64,000 nucleotides of DNA from Bacteroidales bacterium UBA6229 (GCA_002440975.1 DJWN01000089.1:8782-72781); one strand, 5' to 3'; shown: positions 32,713 through 43,576, counted from the first letter of the stretch. The notes: generated from the sequence alone by a model not told the origin. Numbers and translations are program-made.

Positions 32713-35700
32713 TTATTTATTGATGAAAAGTGGTTTTACGGCGTATCCTTCATTGGTAGTGATCCGAATCAGGTAAACGCCATTTTCGAGATGCGAAAGT
32801 GGGAGTTTTACGTCCGATGTCAAGGCGGATGCTTCCAATTCACTTTGGTAAACAAGTTTGCCAAGGCTGTTGGCTACTGTCAGATTCACTTTTCCCTTCA
32901 ACAGATAATCCAGGCTAAGGTAAACCTCACCATCACTTGGGTTTGGATAAACCACCAATGACTTAGCAAAGTTTTCATTCAATCCAACGGAGCTTTCCAA
33001 AACCACTGTAGCAGCCGGTGACCAATCGCTCCAGCCGCATTCATTTTGTGCTCTGGCCATCAGTTCTGCTTCACCAAGATAGGTAGTATTCCAGTTGATG
33101 TTTACCTCCAGGCCCTCTCCATCGAAGGTACCTGCTTCGGCTGGTTCAACAGCCCATTCGTAGGCAGTAGCACCTTCGATGGCTTCGATCGTTACAACTG
33201 AAACAGTGTTTTCTGCATAATCAACACTATCCGGTACTATTGGTGATAATGGTGCAGCAAGTGCGTACAACAAGTCAATTGCAGCAGAACCTTCACCACT
33301 ATTGATACATCCGTTGCCATCTACTACAGAAAGCAAACTCATTTCCATAGGTGCTTCAGGTGTCAACACCATGGTGTAAGGCGTATCAAATATTTCTATC
33401 GTTCCCATATCCTCTGCCATTTCAACTGTCCAGGGTGCTTCACCTGTTAGCGTGATGGTTAGCTGAGCCTCTTCACCTTGACAGACAGACTGATCACCTG
33501 TGAGCAAAGCAGTTGGCAAACTGTAGAAGCTGAGTTCGGCAAAGCTAACTGCATCACCGCAACTACCAATACCTTGTGCTGTCAAAGTCAGGCTGACCAT
33601 TCCGGCATCATAATCATCAGCACTTGGCACATAAACAGGATTGAGTGCTGAAGGATCAGTAAAACTTCCTGTTCCACTGGTTTCCCAGATCAATGCAGAA
33701 TAATTTTCGGCATAGGCCGAAGTAATTTCAAAGTATTCGCCCTGGCAGATAAATCCCGGTTCGCCGGAAATAGCCACTGGCAGATGATTAATAGTAAGTA
33801 TCATGCTGGTTTCAACTGTAGAGGATTCGCCTGTTACGATCAAAGTAAGTTCCACATCTCCGGCAAGAACATCCTCATCACTGGGGGTATAAACCGGATT
33901 CAAAATTGCAGGATCATCAAATGTTCCTGTTCCCGAAGTTATCCATTCCAGCTCATTATAATGATCAGCAAATCCTTCAAGCTGATAAGTGTCGCCTTCA
34001 CAGATAGCCGCATCATCTCCGGCCCATCCGGTGGTAGTAACACTGGCCGGAAAAACTATATAATCAATCATGGCCATATCATCGCCGCCATCCATTGAAA
34101 CATCCTTCGAATATACCCATTTAAAGGTATGCTCTCCCTGAGGCACAGCATAAGCCACACGATTCCAATCCACATTTCCTGACCATTCAGCTTTCTGATT
34201 GTTGTCAATATAAAAGCGTAGCCAGTCATATCCAGACTCAGAAGATACTTTACAGAAAAACGAGATACTATCATCAACACTGGCCACCTGCTGGATAATC
34301 AGCTCTGAGCTTTGATTGTGTGATATGTCACCTGATTTGGCAGAGAAACTACCTTCGTACACATTATCTTCTGCGATAAGCCAGGGCTGATTTCCTCCTT
34401 GTGTCCAGTCAAAAGCAGTGAAATCACCTGTTTCGAAGTCTTCGAGCACCAGGCCAATCTTAGCAACAAAGCTCTTTTCGGCTGAGTATGCTCCTGATGT
34501 AACCATACAGCTAAAATCAACAACCGTTCCAATAGGTGCTGATGGGCTCACTGAAATCTCGAAGAAAGCCTGACTGCCACCTGTAAGTTCCGGAATTAGA
34601 TAGGAGTCATCATTTACGGTAACATAGGAATTATTCAGAACCAACTCATTCAAGACGTTGAGAGCCGAACATGAACCAACATTTTGCACATTAACAATGA
34701 TCCTGGCTGTTTCACCCGGATCGAGGCGGCCATTGCTATTTCCCACGATATCGTCTGCGATCATGTAAGTTCCAATAGAAAAAGCAGGAGCGTGAGCAGA
34801 AATATTAAAGCTGGCTTCCCAGCTGTCTTCGACTCCCGTAACAGTCAAAAGGAAAGGAATGCTGGTCATATCGGGAATATTATCCGCAACTTCAAAACTA
34901 AAAGCATCGGCAATAGCCAATTCTGCGCCGGCTTCCAGATCACCATAATTTTCGGTATTATCAATAAAGGTGATATATTCACTTTCGGATGAAAGTGTTG
35001 CAACCAGATCAGTAGCCGTTTCAACACCTAGATTTTCCACTGTGATCCCTAATGAAATTAGCTCTGAAAAGTCGATCAACCCATTGCCATTTCCAGCATC
35101 GTCATTGATTTCATTACTCACATAAGCAATAAAAGGTCCTTCGGCAGGTATCACTTCTATCTCCGACATATAAGTTATCTTATTATACCCAAAAACCGTG
35201 ATATCTAACATTCCCACTTCGGCCAGAGCCGGGAAACTGAGATTGGCCTGTCCGCCTTCCACATAAGCTGAAGCCAAAATTTCGCCTTCCCAGGTTAGGG
35301 TTACGATGGCATCTTCGGCATCCACGTTCACGGTTAATTCCTGCATTCCCAGAAAGAGTGTTGAAGAATGAGAAACAGCCATTGCTGCAGGCACATCAGT
35401 ACGCATCGTCATCGAAGGATCACCAAAAAGTATCCAGGTATCGTGCGTTGATCTGCCGGAACTTCCGTGAAGGTCAATCATTTTCATGCTACCATTGATG
35501 GAGTTGCCACCTAAAGTACGTTTGATATTATTTTCATAACCTTCGACCAGGATGGTAACCATTTCGTCCTGGCCTGTCATTGGGGGCTGCCAGGGTTGCG
35601 AAATCCAGGACATCATAGTACCAATAGCCCCCGTAGGTTCTCCGTTGTGGGTGGCTCTGGTCCAAGTTTCTGCAAAACAATTGCCACTTGTAAATTTCCC

Positions 35701-37146
35701 ATTGTCGCAGGCAACGGCCCAAATCACAGGCCAGCGATCAGTATTGGTAAGAGCATCCACATGCGAGCTGCTGTAACCGGCAACACTCCAGCTATTTTGT
35801 GAGCCGTGGTTGCAATAATTGATAAGGCTGGTACCGTTATTAATATTCTCCGAGATTTGCGCAGCAGTTGTATTTGGCAAACCAGGAACACCGCCGTCAT
35901 ATTCTTGATATACAGTAGCATAAGTATAATTGAGCAGACTATCACGAATGTAATCCATGTGAACATAATCTGCTTCACCACCATTATGGCCACCACCAGC
36001 ACCTTCATTGCGGGCGATTCCCATACCAATATTAACCCAATCAGCACTTTCATCCAAATCCCGTTCAAAAGTGAGAATACGTTGTACCATTGTTTCGACA
36101 TGCGTTGGACTTTCGGCAGAAAAACGACCCACAAAAGCTTCGTTATAGGAATCATTTCCGGCCAAATAGCCATAATAGTTGTCAGAATAACCACCTGAGC
36201 TGCTGTTGTTATAACTCGGAACATGTTGATGATCGCCAACCAAAAGGATATGTGTAAGTCCGTTGTCGTTGTAATAATTTGTTACAAAATCTTTTATGGC
36301 AGTTGGATTGGTTCCGATAGTCGCCACATCAAAGATTTCGATCGGGCGTCCTGTTCTTTTCTTCCAGGCTACAAAAGGTTCCATCGCTTCCATAAAAGGA
36401 CCGTGACTAATCACAATCATATTACCTTCTTCGGAAAGGATGGGGTAGCGGCTTTGAGTCTCAGTAAAGTTGATAAAATGGTGGGCGTACAGCTGTTCAA
36501 ACTCCTTGTCTGTTGTAATCTGAGGACTTTTACGACTAAGTTGATTCGCACCACCTTCACCAATTTTAACCATTTTAACAGTCAACTGATGAAAAACCCG
36601 TAGTGTTTTGGTTTGCGGATTATAGGCAAAAGGATAAATACTCACAACCTGACCCCTATAATCTCTGAGGATATAAGGTTCCTGAAGAGTGGCTCTGTTA
36701 GTCGGGTAAAATTCATCCTTACCGTACATTTCGCCGTAGGTATAAGGCACTGTAGCAGGATCAATCTCACGACTGAAATTCCCTTTGGAAGGGGCTATTT
36801 CAAAATTTTCAAAATCAGTGTAGGAGGCATCAAGAATTGCAATATCCATCAATGCCTGATCACCTATTATTGCCGAGGCACCATAAACCGGCAGGTCTGG
36901 TGCAGCCTCTTCGAGCATCGAAACCATTTTCGGAACACTGATGATCATAGATTTTCCGCGAGGAGTTTCTATGGTTGTAGCATAAAAACCAGGTACCGAG
37001 AAGGAAATAATGATTTCATCTTCGTTTGATTGTAAGAGATTCTGTGAAATTTTTGAAGGTGACTGACCTTCGATTGCATACCATTGCTGTGAAAAGCCAG
37101 CACTGGCAAACAGAAGTAATAAGAGTGTAAAAAATAAATTTCTCAT
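32713..37146 (-). CDS. Gingipain-like C25 peptidase, T9SS cargo, 1477 aa
   Basis: Secreted cysteine peptidase. A signal peptide (to ~residue 19, SAGFSQ) and a gingipain-type propeptide (~20-235) precede the C25 catalytic domain (~240-580), with the dyad H447 in YCNHGSQNSW and C480 in AVACDNGKF. The Ig-like linker repeats TFDDPAILNPVYTPS / SFTDPSALNPVYVPS occur between about residues 1030 and 1170, preceded by Ig/CARDB-like beta domains. The C-terminus (VVYPNPSDGEVYLSL ... LENGVYLIRIT) is a T9SS type A sorting domain. It is transcribed after a second C25 gene, with a hairpin between. Substrate and specificity are unknown. Confidence 0.93.
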   Translation of the reverse strand: MRNLFFTLLLLLFASAGFSQQWYAIEGQSPSKISQNLLQSNEDEIIISFSVPGFYATTIETPRGKSMIISVPKMVSMLEEAAPDLPVYGASAIIGDQALMDIAILDASYTDFENFEIAPSKGNFSREIDPATVPYTYGEMYGKDEFYPTNRATLQEPYILRDYRGQVVSIYPFAYNPQTKTLRVFHQLTVKMVKIGEGGANQLSRKSPQITTDKEFEQLYAHHFINFTETQSRYPILSEEGNMIVISHGPFMEAMEPFVAWKKRTGRPIEIFDVATIGTNPTAIKDFVTNYYNDNGLTHILLVGDHQHVPSYNNSSSGGYSDNYYGYLAGNDSYNEAFVGRFSAESPTHVETMVQRILTFERDLDESADWVNIGMGIARNEGAGGGHNGGEADYVHMDYIRDSLLNYTYATVYQEYDGGVPGLPNTTAAQISENINNGTSLINYCNHGSQNSWSVAGYSSSHVDALTNTDRWPVIWAVACDNGKFTSGNCFAETWTRATHNGEPTGAIGTMMSWISQPWQPPMTGQDEMVTILVEGYENNIKRTLGGNSINGSMKMIDLHGSSGRSTHDTWILFGDPSMTMRTDVPAAMAVSHSSTLFLGMQELTVNVDAEDAIVTLTWEGEILASAYVEGGQANLSFPALAEVGMLDITVFGYNKITYMSEIEVIPAEGPFIAYVSNEINDDAGNGNGLIDFSELISLGITVENLGVETATDLVATLSSESEYITFIDNTENYGDLEAGAELAIADAFSFEVADNIPDMTSIPFLLTVTGVEDSWEASFNISAHAPAFSIGTYMIADDIVGNSNGRLDPGETARIIVNVQNVGSCSALNVLNELVLNNSYVTVNDDSYLIPELTGGSQAFFEISVSPSAPIGTVVDFSCMVTSGAYSAEKSFVAKIGLVLEDFETGDFTAFDWTQGGNQPWLIAEDNVYEGSFSAKSGDISHNQSSELIIQQVASVDDSISFFCKVSSESGYDWLRFYIDNNQKAEWSGNVDWNRVAYAVPQGEHTFKWVYSKDVSMDGGDDMAMIDYIVFPASVTTTGWAGDDAAICEGDTYQLEGFADHYNELEWITSGTGTFDDPAILNPVYTPSDEDVLAGDVELTLIVTGESSTVETSMILTINHLPVAISGEPGFICQGEYFEITSAYAENYSALIWETSGTGSFTDPSALNPVYVPSADDYDAGMVSLTLTAQGIGSCGDAVSFAELSFYSLPTALLTGDQSVCQGEEAQLTITLTGEAPWTVEMAEDMGTIEIFDTPYTMVLTPEAPMEMSLLSVVDGNGCINSGEGSAAIDLLYALAAPLSPIVPDSVDYAENTVSVVTIEAIEGATAYEWAVEPAEAGTFDGEGLEVNINWNTTYLGEAELMARAQNECGWSDWSPAATVVLESSVGLNENFAKSLVVYPNPSDGEVYLSLDYLLKGKVNLTVANSLGKLVYQSELEASALTSDVKLPLSHLENGVYLIRITTNEGYAVKPLFINK

Positions 37147-37168
37147 AGGTTATTATTTGATTTTGGTA

Positions 37169-37202
37169 AAAACGTACCGCAGTTTAAACTACGGTACGTT
37201 TT
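37169..37202 (-). terminator. Hairpin between the two C25 peptidase genes
   Basis: AAAACGTACCG at 37169-37179 pairs with CGGTACGTTTT at 37192-37202 (11 bp), with the intervening AGTTT/AAACT also self-complementary. On the minus strand it is followed only by a weak T run (part of the stem), so it may be a terminator or an attenuating/stabilising intercistronic hairpin. Confidence 0.6.
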
Positions 37203-37212
37203 CAGATAATTA

Positions 37213-40200
37213 TTATTGAACTACGATTTTATGTATTGTAACCGATTCATCTGTGTTTAATCGGAGGTAATAAATGCCTTTGGCATAATTACTCAAATTG
37301 ATCTGTTTGATTTCTGACCCGCTGAAGCTTCCACAATCTTCTTTGTAGATTTCTTTACCCTGATAATTGAGCAGCACATATTCAAGATGCGAAGCGTTGC
37401 CGCGGATAGCCAGGTTAACAAGCTTTGATGCCGGATTAGGATAGATAGTTACAGCCATTTTTTGTTCATTCAGGCCGCTGCAAATATCAAATGTTACAGT
37501 GATCTCATCTTCTACCTCACACCCATTTTCGTCTGTGGCTATAACAGAATAGGTTTGTGAATTCAATCCAACTCCTGTAGAATCAACAGTGATCGTTGCG
37601 GTAGTTTCACCACCAGGATTCCATAGGTAGGACATGCCATTTTGAATAGTGGCATCCAGTGTGATTGTTTCATAAGCACAAATAATTGTGTCGTTACCTA
37701 GCTCAAGTACCGGCATTTCATGAACTACCAGGGTATATTCACCTTCGACAGTAGTCTCACCATCATCAACTATTACTGAATAGGTAGTTGTTTCAGTAGG
37801 TGAAGCAATCGGCATCATAGCATTAGGATTGTTAAGACCTTCGGCAGGACTCCAGGTACAGGTATAGTTTCCAGTGCCTCCAACAGGATGTGCATTAAGT
37901 ACTGCTGAGCCTCCTTCGCAGATAACCGGAGGTGTGGCTGTGATTTCAATTGCCAATTCCTGATCTATAAAGCAGCTGATCTCTGCATGCCACCCACTTT
38001 TTGTGACAGAATAATCGGAAGTGAATCGAAATGTGAGAGCTCCTTCGGGGTTGGTAGCCTGAACAAGGCCAGGACTTGTAGTTCCATTAAAAGGACTACC
38101 ACTAACCTGAGGTGCAGCTGTTGATACGCCATCATAGATATAGAGAAAATCATAGCCACTTTCCGTTTCAAATGACACGAAATCTGCTCTTATCACCGCA
38201 TTTGGTGTGGTTGGCAAAAAAGTCATCGTCAAATCCTCGTTGTTTTGATACTGTCCGTCAGCTCCACCTGTATCGTAAAAATTACCGACGCAGGTCTCAA
38301 CAGTTCCATTGCTAATCAAATAATCCGGAATCAATCCAATAACTACTACACCGGTTTGTGTTGCTGTATATAAGCCTGAGGGTCCCGAATTAGCTGACAT
38401 ATTGATATTAACAGGATAACCAATGGGTGAGTCGCTACTGACTGTTACATTAAAAGCCAATTCAACAGATTCACCAGCAGCCAATGCGGCTTCATTCAAA
38501 GTGGCGTTATTCACAACCAACAACGGATCAGAAGAAACGATGGTAGTACTCAGATCAAATGCATCGCTTCCACCAGTATTGGTTACAGTTACAATGATAT
38601 CTGCTGTTTCGCCCGGATCAAGGATGCCATCTCCATTGCCGGCGGCATCATCAATCAAAATTTCTTCATCAATATCAAGTACTGGCGCATAGAGTTTAAT
38701 CATCAGGTTACTTTCCCATGTTTCTGTTCCATCAGTAGCTTCTATCACAAATGCAGCAATATGTTCATTTGGAACATAATCTGCTACTTCAAAACTAAAG
38801 GCATCAGCTACATTGGATACTTCGCCGTTTACAATGGCACCAAAATCAGCCGAAGAGGCTCCGGTAAGTGTAAGATAATCATCCTCGCCAACAACCGTTG
38901 CGGTGATATCCCCTGAAGGATCAGCTCCAACATTTTTAAGGGTAACATCAATGGTAAATGACTCTGTGTAGTCAGCCTGTCCATTCTCGTTTTCATCATT
39001 GATCACAAATTCGTCGAGTACAACATAGGGCCCTTCGAGTGCTGCTGCCGGAACCTGCACCATATAAGGGATGTATTGTGGCTTGGTAACGACAATATCA
39101 ACCATTCCAGAAGATAGAACAGGGTCAATTGGTACTTCAACAACACCGGTTTCGCCTACAAGTGCTGATCCGTGCAAAACACCATCTTTCGAAATACCAA
39201 TATAAGATCCCGGTTCAGCCGTTACCTCATAGGTTTCGAGACCTATAGGCAGAATGGGCATATGCTCTACAGTATTATTCTGACCCTGAGTGTTATAAGT
39301 GACCAATGAAGGATCACCTAAAACATTATATGCCTGCCAATAATAGGTAGGACTGGAATGACTGGGATAACCCTGAATATGAACTTCAGTTACTGCCAGA
39401 TTCCCGACAAATACTATTCCACCTGTTGTTACATAATCGCTTACAAAAGGTGCATCATAAGCACCCCAGGTAGTCTCTTCAAAAGTTGGCACATAACCAT
39501 CATTGTTGCCCTGAAGCGGGAAAGCACCTACTGCCCAATAGAAATCTTCGAACCAGTAAGAACTCGGTGAAGATCCGATATAAGCCACAGCACCTTTATT
39601 GGCAGCGCGCATCCAGGTTTCGCCAATACATTCAGGATAACCAAAATCGGCAGCCAGACAGCAGTTACCAATAGCCAGCGGATACTTATCCTGATTCACA
39701 AAATTATTAACCATGGACTGCGAAAGATTGGGGTCGCCCCAGGAGGTCTCACCACAATGCGCTGTATAATTAATCAATCCTACTGCTATGCGGTCAGGAT
39801 CATAACAACCGGTGTATGGACTTGTTAAATAGTCATTCACATTGACATAGCCGAGTTCAGCATTGAAATAATTTTCGGTTGCATATTCAATGGCTGGTTG
39901 TCCAACGCGCGGATTCCAGGTACCATCGGCACCGGCAATCAGCGTTGCATCATCCAGATAAGTTGGATCAGAAAACTCATACCTTTCATGGTAAAGTGTT
40001 TTCTCGATATAAGGCATCAATTGTGCACTATTGGTGGCTGAAAAACGGCCATAATACATTTCAGGAAAATAGTCGCCGTCAACACTTGCATAATAAAGGT
40101 CAGTCATTTTGCTGGATGATGACCCCTGAATGGCAGGTATTTGCGGGGTGTCGCCAACAAACAACACAAAACTTGGAGCCGGATCATCGGGTGTGCCATT

Positions 40201-41136
40201 GTTGTATTGTTCGTGCACATAGGCTTGAATTTGGCTGTAACTTGTTCCAATTTCATCGGTATAAGCTACAATAACCTCAAAGCCTTTTTTTGTTTTCCAA
40301 TCAATAAAAGGAGCCAAATCCTCCTCAAACATCGGATCAGAAACGATCAGGTACTTAATGGGATACGTAGTAAGGTCAGGATGATCAGGATACTCTCTAT
40401 TGGTAGGATTATTCAAAAATGCCTGCTGCATCGCTGAGAAATAAGGTGAATAGGTAGAGGATTTCACATATTCAGTAAGGTTTTTGTCAACATTTGTAAA
40501 AACTACCTCAAATTCAATATCATTATACACCCGAATAACACCCTGAACTGGGTTATAACTCACGGGAGCAATGGTAAGTCTGGCGATTCTAAAACTCCGC
40601 ATAACACCAAGAACTTCGACCGAGGCAAGTTCGTGTGATATAAAATCATCCTTTTGATAAACCTCCGTATTAAATTCAAATGTTACATCCTCAGCTGATT
40701 GGTCTTTTCGCAGTGAAGGCTGTACCGGCATTATCAATTCATTAATACCATAATCACTCAATTTATACTCAGATACAGTGTAACTAAGGACATTAACACT
40801 TACCTCGGCACCAAATGGGATTTCAATCAGTTTTTTGGTTGCCGGAAGTTTGGGTTCACCAAGATTTCCCACTGAAAAAGTTTTGGGGATAAGCAACTCA
40901 TTAAAAACACCTTTTGAGCTTTCAACCTGAAAAGTTGCAAGCCCTGGATACGCAACTGTTGCACTTAGCCCCTGCATATTGTCGTCAAGAACTACCAAGC
41001 CAGAAGTGGTCTTGCCAAAATCAATGGCTAAGTCCTGTGCCAGCATTGTGAAGGATACAAAAATACCTGTAATAATTAACAGGCTCGTCTTAAAAATTTG
41101 ATTGCCACAGGCAAAAAAAGTAGTAATTTTTTTCAT
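37213..41136 (-). CDS. Second gingipain-like C25 peptidase, T9SS cargo, about 1307 aa
   Basis: Signal peptide (MKKITTFFACGNQ ... TMLAQ) then a propeptide-like region (YPGLATFQVESSKG) and a C25 domain (~240-570), with the probable dyad H460 in TAHCGETSWGD and C493 (second Cys of GNCCLAADFG). After it come CARDB-like beta domains (NENGQADYTESF; GNGDGILDPGETADI), a CUB-like module (GQYQNNEDLTMTF, FVSFETESGYDFLYIYDG), Ig-like modules and a T9SS type A sorting domain (TIYPNPASKLVNLAIRG). Numbering uses the ATG at 41134-41136 (MKK); an ATG 4 codons upstream is possible. It is upstream of the other C25 gene, so the pair may be cotranscribed. Confidence 0.92.
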   Translation of the reverse strand: MKKITTFFACGNQIFKTSLLIITGIFVSFTMLAQDLAIDFGKTTSGLVVLDDNMQGLSATVAYPGLATFQVESSKGVFNELLIPKTFSVGNLGEPKLPATKKLIEIPFGAEVSVNVLSYTVSEYKLSDYGINELIMPVQPSLRKDQSAEDVTFEFNTEVYQKDDFISHELASVEVLGVMRSFRIARLTIAPVSYNPVQGVIRVYNDIEFEVVFTNVDKNLTEYVKSSTYSPYFSAMQQAFLNNPTNREYPDHPDLTTYPIKYLIVSDPMFEEDLAPFIDWKTKKGFEVIVAYTDEIGTSYSQIQAYVHEQYNNGTPDDPAPSFVLFVGDTPQIPAIQGSSSSKMTDLYYASVDGDYFPEMYYGRFSATNSAQLMPYIEKTLYHERYEFSDPTYLDDATLIAGADGTWNPRVGQPAIEYATENYFNAELGYVNVNDYLTSPYTGCYDPDRIAVGLINYTAHCGETSWGDPNLSQSMVNNFVNQDKYPLAIGNCCLAADFGYPECIGETWMRAANKGAVAYIGSSPSSYWFEDFYWAVGAFPLQGNNDGYVPTFEETTWGAYDAPFVSDYVTTGGIVFVGNLAVTEVHIQGYPSHSSPTYYWQAYNVLGDPSLVTYNTQGQNNTVEHMPILPIGLETYEVTAEPGSYIGISKDGVLHGSALVGETGVVEVPIDPVLSSGMVDIVVTKPQYIPYMVQVPAAALEGPYVVLDEFVINDENENGQADYTESFTIDVTLKNVGADPSGDITATVVGEDDYLTLTGASSADFGAIVNGEVSNVADAFSFEVADYVPNEHIAAFVIEATDGTETWESNLMIKLYAPVLDIDEEILIDDAAGNGDGILDPGETADIIVTVTNTGGSDAFDLSTTIVSSDPLLVVNNATLNEAALAAGESVELAFNVTVSSDSPIGYPVNINMSANSGPSGLYTATQTGVVVIGLIPDYLISNGTVETCVGNFYDTGGADGQYQNNEDLTMTFLPTTPNAVIRADFVSFETESGYDFLYIYDGVSTAAPQVSGSPFNGTTSPGLVQATNPEGALTFRFTSDYSVTKSGWHAEISCFIDQELAIEITATPPVICEGGSAVLNAHPVGGTGNYTCTWSPAEGLNNPNAMMPIASPTETTTYSVIVDDGETTVEGEYTLVVHEMPVLELGNDTIICAYETITLDATIQNGMSYLWNPGGETTATITVDSTGVGLNSQTYSVIATDENGCEVEDEITVTFDICSGLNEQKMAVTIYPNPASKLVNLAIRGNASHLEYVLLNYQGKEIYKEDCGSFSGSEIKQINLSNYAKGIYYLRLNTDESVTIHKIVVQ

Positions 41137-41291
41137 TTTGGTTAACATTTTACTTTCAGTAAACTTTTATTATACACAATTGAGGACAAATTTAATGGAA
41201 AAATATCGTGCTATGTCGTGATTTTGCTTATATAGGATGATTCTAAATAATGAACTTAATCAAGCTATTTATTTAATAACCAACTATATAC

Positions 41292-41335
41292 AAAAAATAA
41301 AAGCAGTGAATAACCTCATTTGGTTTTTCACTGCT
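41292..41335 (-). terminator. Intrinsic terminator of the tyrosine-degradation operon
   Basis: AGCAGTGAA (41302-41310) pairs with TTCACTGCT (41327-41335), with an inner AACC/GGTT pairing, followed on the minus strand by a T-rich run (complement of 41292-41301). It lies 62 nt after the last gene of the operon. Confidence 0.85.
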
Positions 41336-41397
41336 CAAATATTTAATCAAAAAGTTGCGCTAAAAACAGGATTCAATTTGCAATATTAAGAATCGCA

Positions 41398-42267
41398 TTA
41401 TTGATAAAACGCCATCAATAGGGCTAGTGCTTCATTATTTAAGTCGTTTTCTATTAATTGCTTTACTTTGGCAATCATATCAGTCTCGTTCACTAAGTTG
41501 TTCAGCTTTTGCTCTTCAATCAAGGTATGGCTGGGGAATTCGGCCAGAATGCCAAGACGCCCCAGGTCGTTACCAGTTAGTAATGGATTGAATTTGATCT
41601 CGTCAGGCAAAACATCTATCCCGATACCAGGAGTTGATAAGGGTTTGGGAACAATAAAGGCAGCTTCACCATTGGTTCTCACATAATAATTACCTCCCAT
41701 TCTGCCAACCAGATCAATTTTCAATACATCAATTTCACCATTTTCATCAAGCACTTCTTCGTTGATATGCATTTTCAATACCTCACATACAATCAGGTTA
41801 GCTGCCCCGGGTCCATCACCTGTTTCGATGATTTGTCTTACACGACATTCAAACTGGACGGGTGATTCTTTCACACGAAACGGCTTCACACTTTTTGATT
41901 CAAGGGGCGTAAACCCAGCTTTCACAAATTCATTTACTCCTTTAGGATATTCAGAACTTGCCAAACTCACCTGCTGAACCATCTGATAGCTAACCACATT
42001 AATCACAACTTCCGGCACTTCTTTCAGATTTTCGAAAGTATCCTTGGTAGTATTGTCGCGTCCCCTTCGGGATGGAGAAAAAATGAGTGTGGTAGGATTA
42101 ACCCCAAAAGCATTGAAAAAGCTGAATGGTGACAAATTAGGATTGCCATCCTTATCCACTGTACTGGCAAATGCAATAGGTCGTGGTGCAATACTACCAA
42201 GCAGCAGGCGATGAAGCTTTCGCTGATCGTAGTTGGGTGCATCAATTGTTATCATTACACCGCTCAT
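41398..42267 (-). CDS. Flavin reductase family protein (FMN-binding split barrel)
   Basis: Split-barrel flavoprotein of the flavin reductase family: LLLGSIAPRPIAFASTVDKDGNPN, FSFFNAFGVNPTTLIF, and FENLKEVPEVVINVVS are typical FMN-binding segments. It may reduce FMN for another enzyme or act as an oxidoreductase itself. It is coupled to the fumarylacetoacetase gene by an ATGA overlap (start 42265-42267), so it is the last member of the tyrosine-degradation operon; its step is not known. An internal ATG (42253-42255) is a possible alternative start. Confidence 0.85.
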   Translation of the reverse strand: MSGVMITIDAPNYDQRKLHRLLLGSIAPRPIAFASTVDKDGNPNLSPFSFFNAFGVNPTTLIFSPSRRGRDNTTKDTFENLKEVPEVVINVVSYQMVQQVSLASSEYPKGVNEFVKAGFTPLESKSVKPFRVKESPVQFECRVRQIIETGDGPGAANLIVCEVLKMHINEEVLDENGEIDVLKIDLVGRMGGNYYVRTNGEAAFIVPKPLSTPGIGIDVLPDEIKFNPLLTGNDLGRLGILAEFPSHTLIEEQKLNNLVNETDMIAKVKQLIENDLNNEALALLMAFYQ

Positions 42268-43535
42268 TTCGCTGGTAAGATTGTCGTTATGCAATCACCA
42301 AAGCCTATTCGTAATCCGTTTCGCTCGGCAAAAGCCCGCATAATAATGGTGTCGTGATCGAGTAAAAAAATTCGATCGCTGCCATCTTTCATTTTTATCG
42401 GCTGCGTACCTTTCCAGCTCAACTCCAGCATCGAACCAAAAGAATCAGGCGTAGGACCACTGATGGTACCCGAAGCATACATATCACCTGGATTGAGGTT
42501 GCAGCCGGCAACGGTTTGATGTGCCAGCTGTTGTGCCATATTCCAATATAAATATCTGGAATTGGAGTGACAAACCTTTGTAGGTTCTGCATTTTGCGGC
42601 TGTATGGCAACTTCCAACTGAATATCGAAATTGTGTTCACCAGCAATTTGCAAATAGGGCAACACTTCCGGTTCCTGTTTTGGGCCTTTGGTTCTGTATG
42701 GCTCCAAGGCTTCCATGGTAATCACCCAGGGCGAGATTACTGAACCAAAGCTTTTTGAAAGAAATGGCCCCAGCGGAACATACTCCCACCTTTGGATGTC
42801 CCTGGCCGATAAATCGTTAAACATCACCAGCCCAAAAATAGCCTCCTCTGCCTTATCTACTGCAATGGATTCGCCCAGCGCGGTTTGAGCCGAAGTGATA
42901 AAAGCCATTTCCAACTCAAAATCAAGTTGTTTTGATGGGCCAAATTGTGGTGGTTCATCATCCTTCGGTTTGGTTTGTCCTTTGGGTCGATGGATCGCTG
43001 TTCCCGAAACGACGATTGATGAGGCTCTGCCATGATAGCCGACCGGCAGGTGTTTCCAGTTGGGCAGCAGTGCTTTGGATGGGTCGCGGAACATTTTTCC
43101 AACATTAGTAGCATGTTCGATACTGGAATAAAAATCGGTATAATCTCCCACCTGAACGGGCATCAGCATTTTGATCTGAACTGACTGATAAAAAGCTAAT
43201 TGGCGCGCCTCATCATTCGACTGTAGCTCGGTGTTCGACACAGAAAAAATCTCAGACAGGCGTTCTCGCAACGCGATCCTTGTCTCCTTTGGCAATGCTG
43301 CCAATTGATTTAGATTTTTCTCATAGAAGACACTCATATCTGGCATATCAATTTCATCGAAATAACCAAAATCGGCCAGCACCGAAAGGTCTATCACCGT
43401 ATCGCCTACCCGAGTGGCTATAAAAACGAGATCGCCTGATGTGGCGATCCCATAGGGTAAATTTTGTATCGGGAAATCACTGTTTTCAGGAACTTTGATC
43501 CACGAGCTGAGTTCCGGATTATTGGATTCAAGCAT
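42264..43535 (-). CDS. fahA: Fumarylacetoacetase
   Basis: Final enzyme of tyrosine/homogentisate breakdown, splitting fumarylacetoacetate into fumarate and acetoacetate. A standard FAH chain of 423 residues: N-terminal domain (LPYGIATSGD), then the metal-binding core including PVQVGDYTDFYSSIEHATNVG, YHGRASSIVVSG, and FELEMAFI ... NDLSARDIQRWEYVPLGPFL. The active-site histidine is expected in the SIEHATN segment. It follows HPPD by 41 nt and is coupled to the flavin reductase gene. Confidence 0.96.
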   Translation of the reverse strand: MLESNNPELSSWIKVPENSDFPIQNLPYGIATSGDLVFIATRVGDTVIDLSVLADFGYFDEIDMPDMSVFYEKNLNQLAALPKETRIALRERLSEIFSVSNTELQSNDEARQLAFYQSVQIKMLMPVQVGDYTDFYSSIEHATNVGKMFRDPSKALLPNWKHLPVGYHGRASSIVVSGTAIHRPKGQTKPKDDEPPQFGPSKQLDFELEMAFITSAQTALGESIAVDKAEEAIFGLVMFNDLSARDIQRWEYVPLGPFLSKSFGSVISPWVITMEALEPYRTKGPKQEPEVLPYLQIAGEHNFDIQLEVAIQPQNAEPTKVCHSNSRYLYWNMAQQLAHQTVAGCNLNPGDMYASGTISGPTPDSFGSMLELSWKGTQPIKMKDGSDRIFLLDHDTIIMRAFAERNGLRIGFGDCITTILPAK

Positions 43536-43576
43536 ATCTGTTGTAACTTTAATTTTGATTCTTAAATTGGTTTGTA

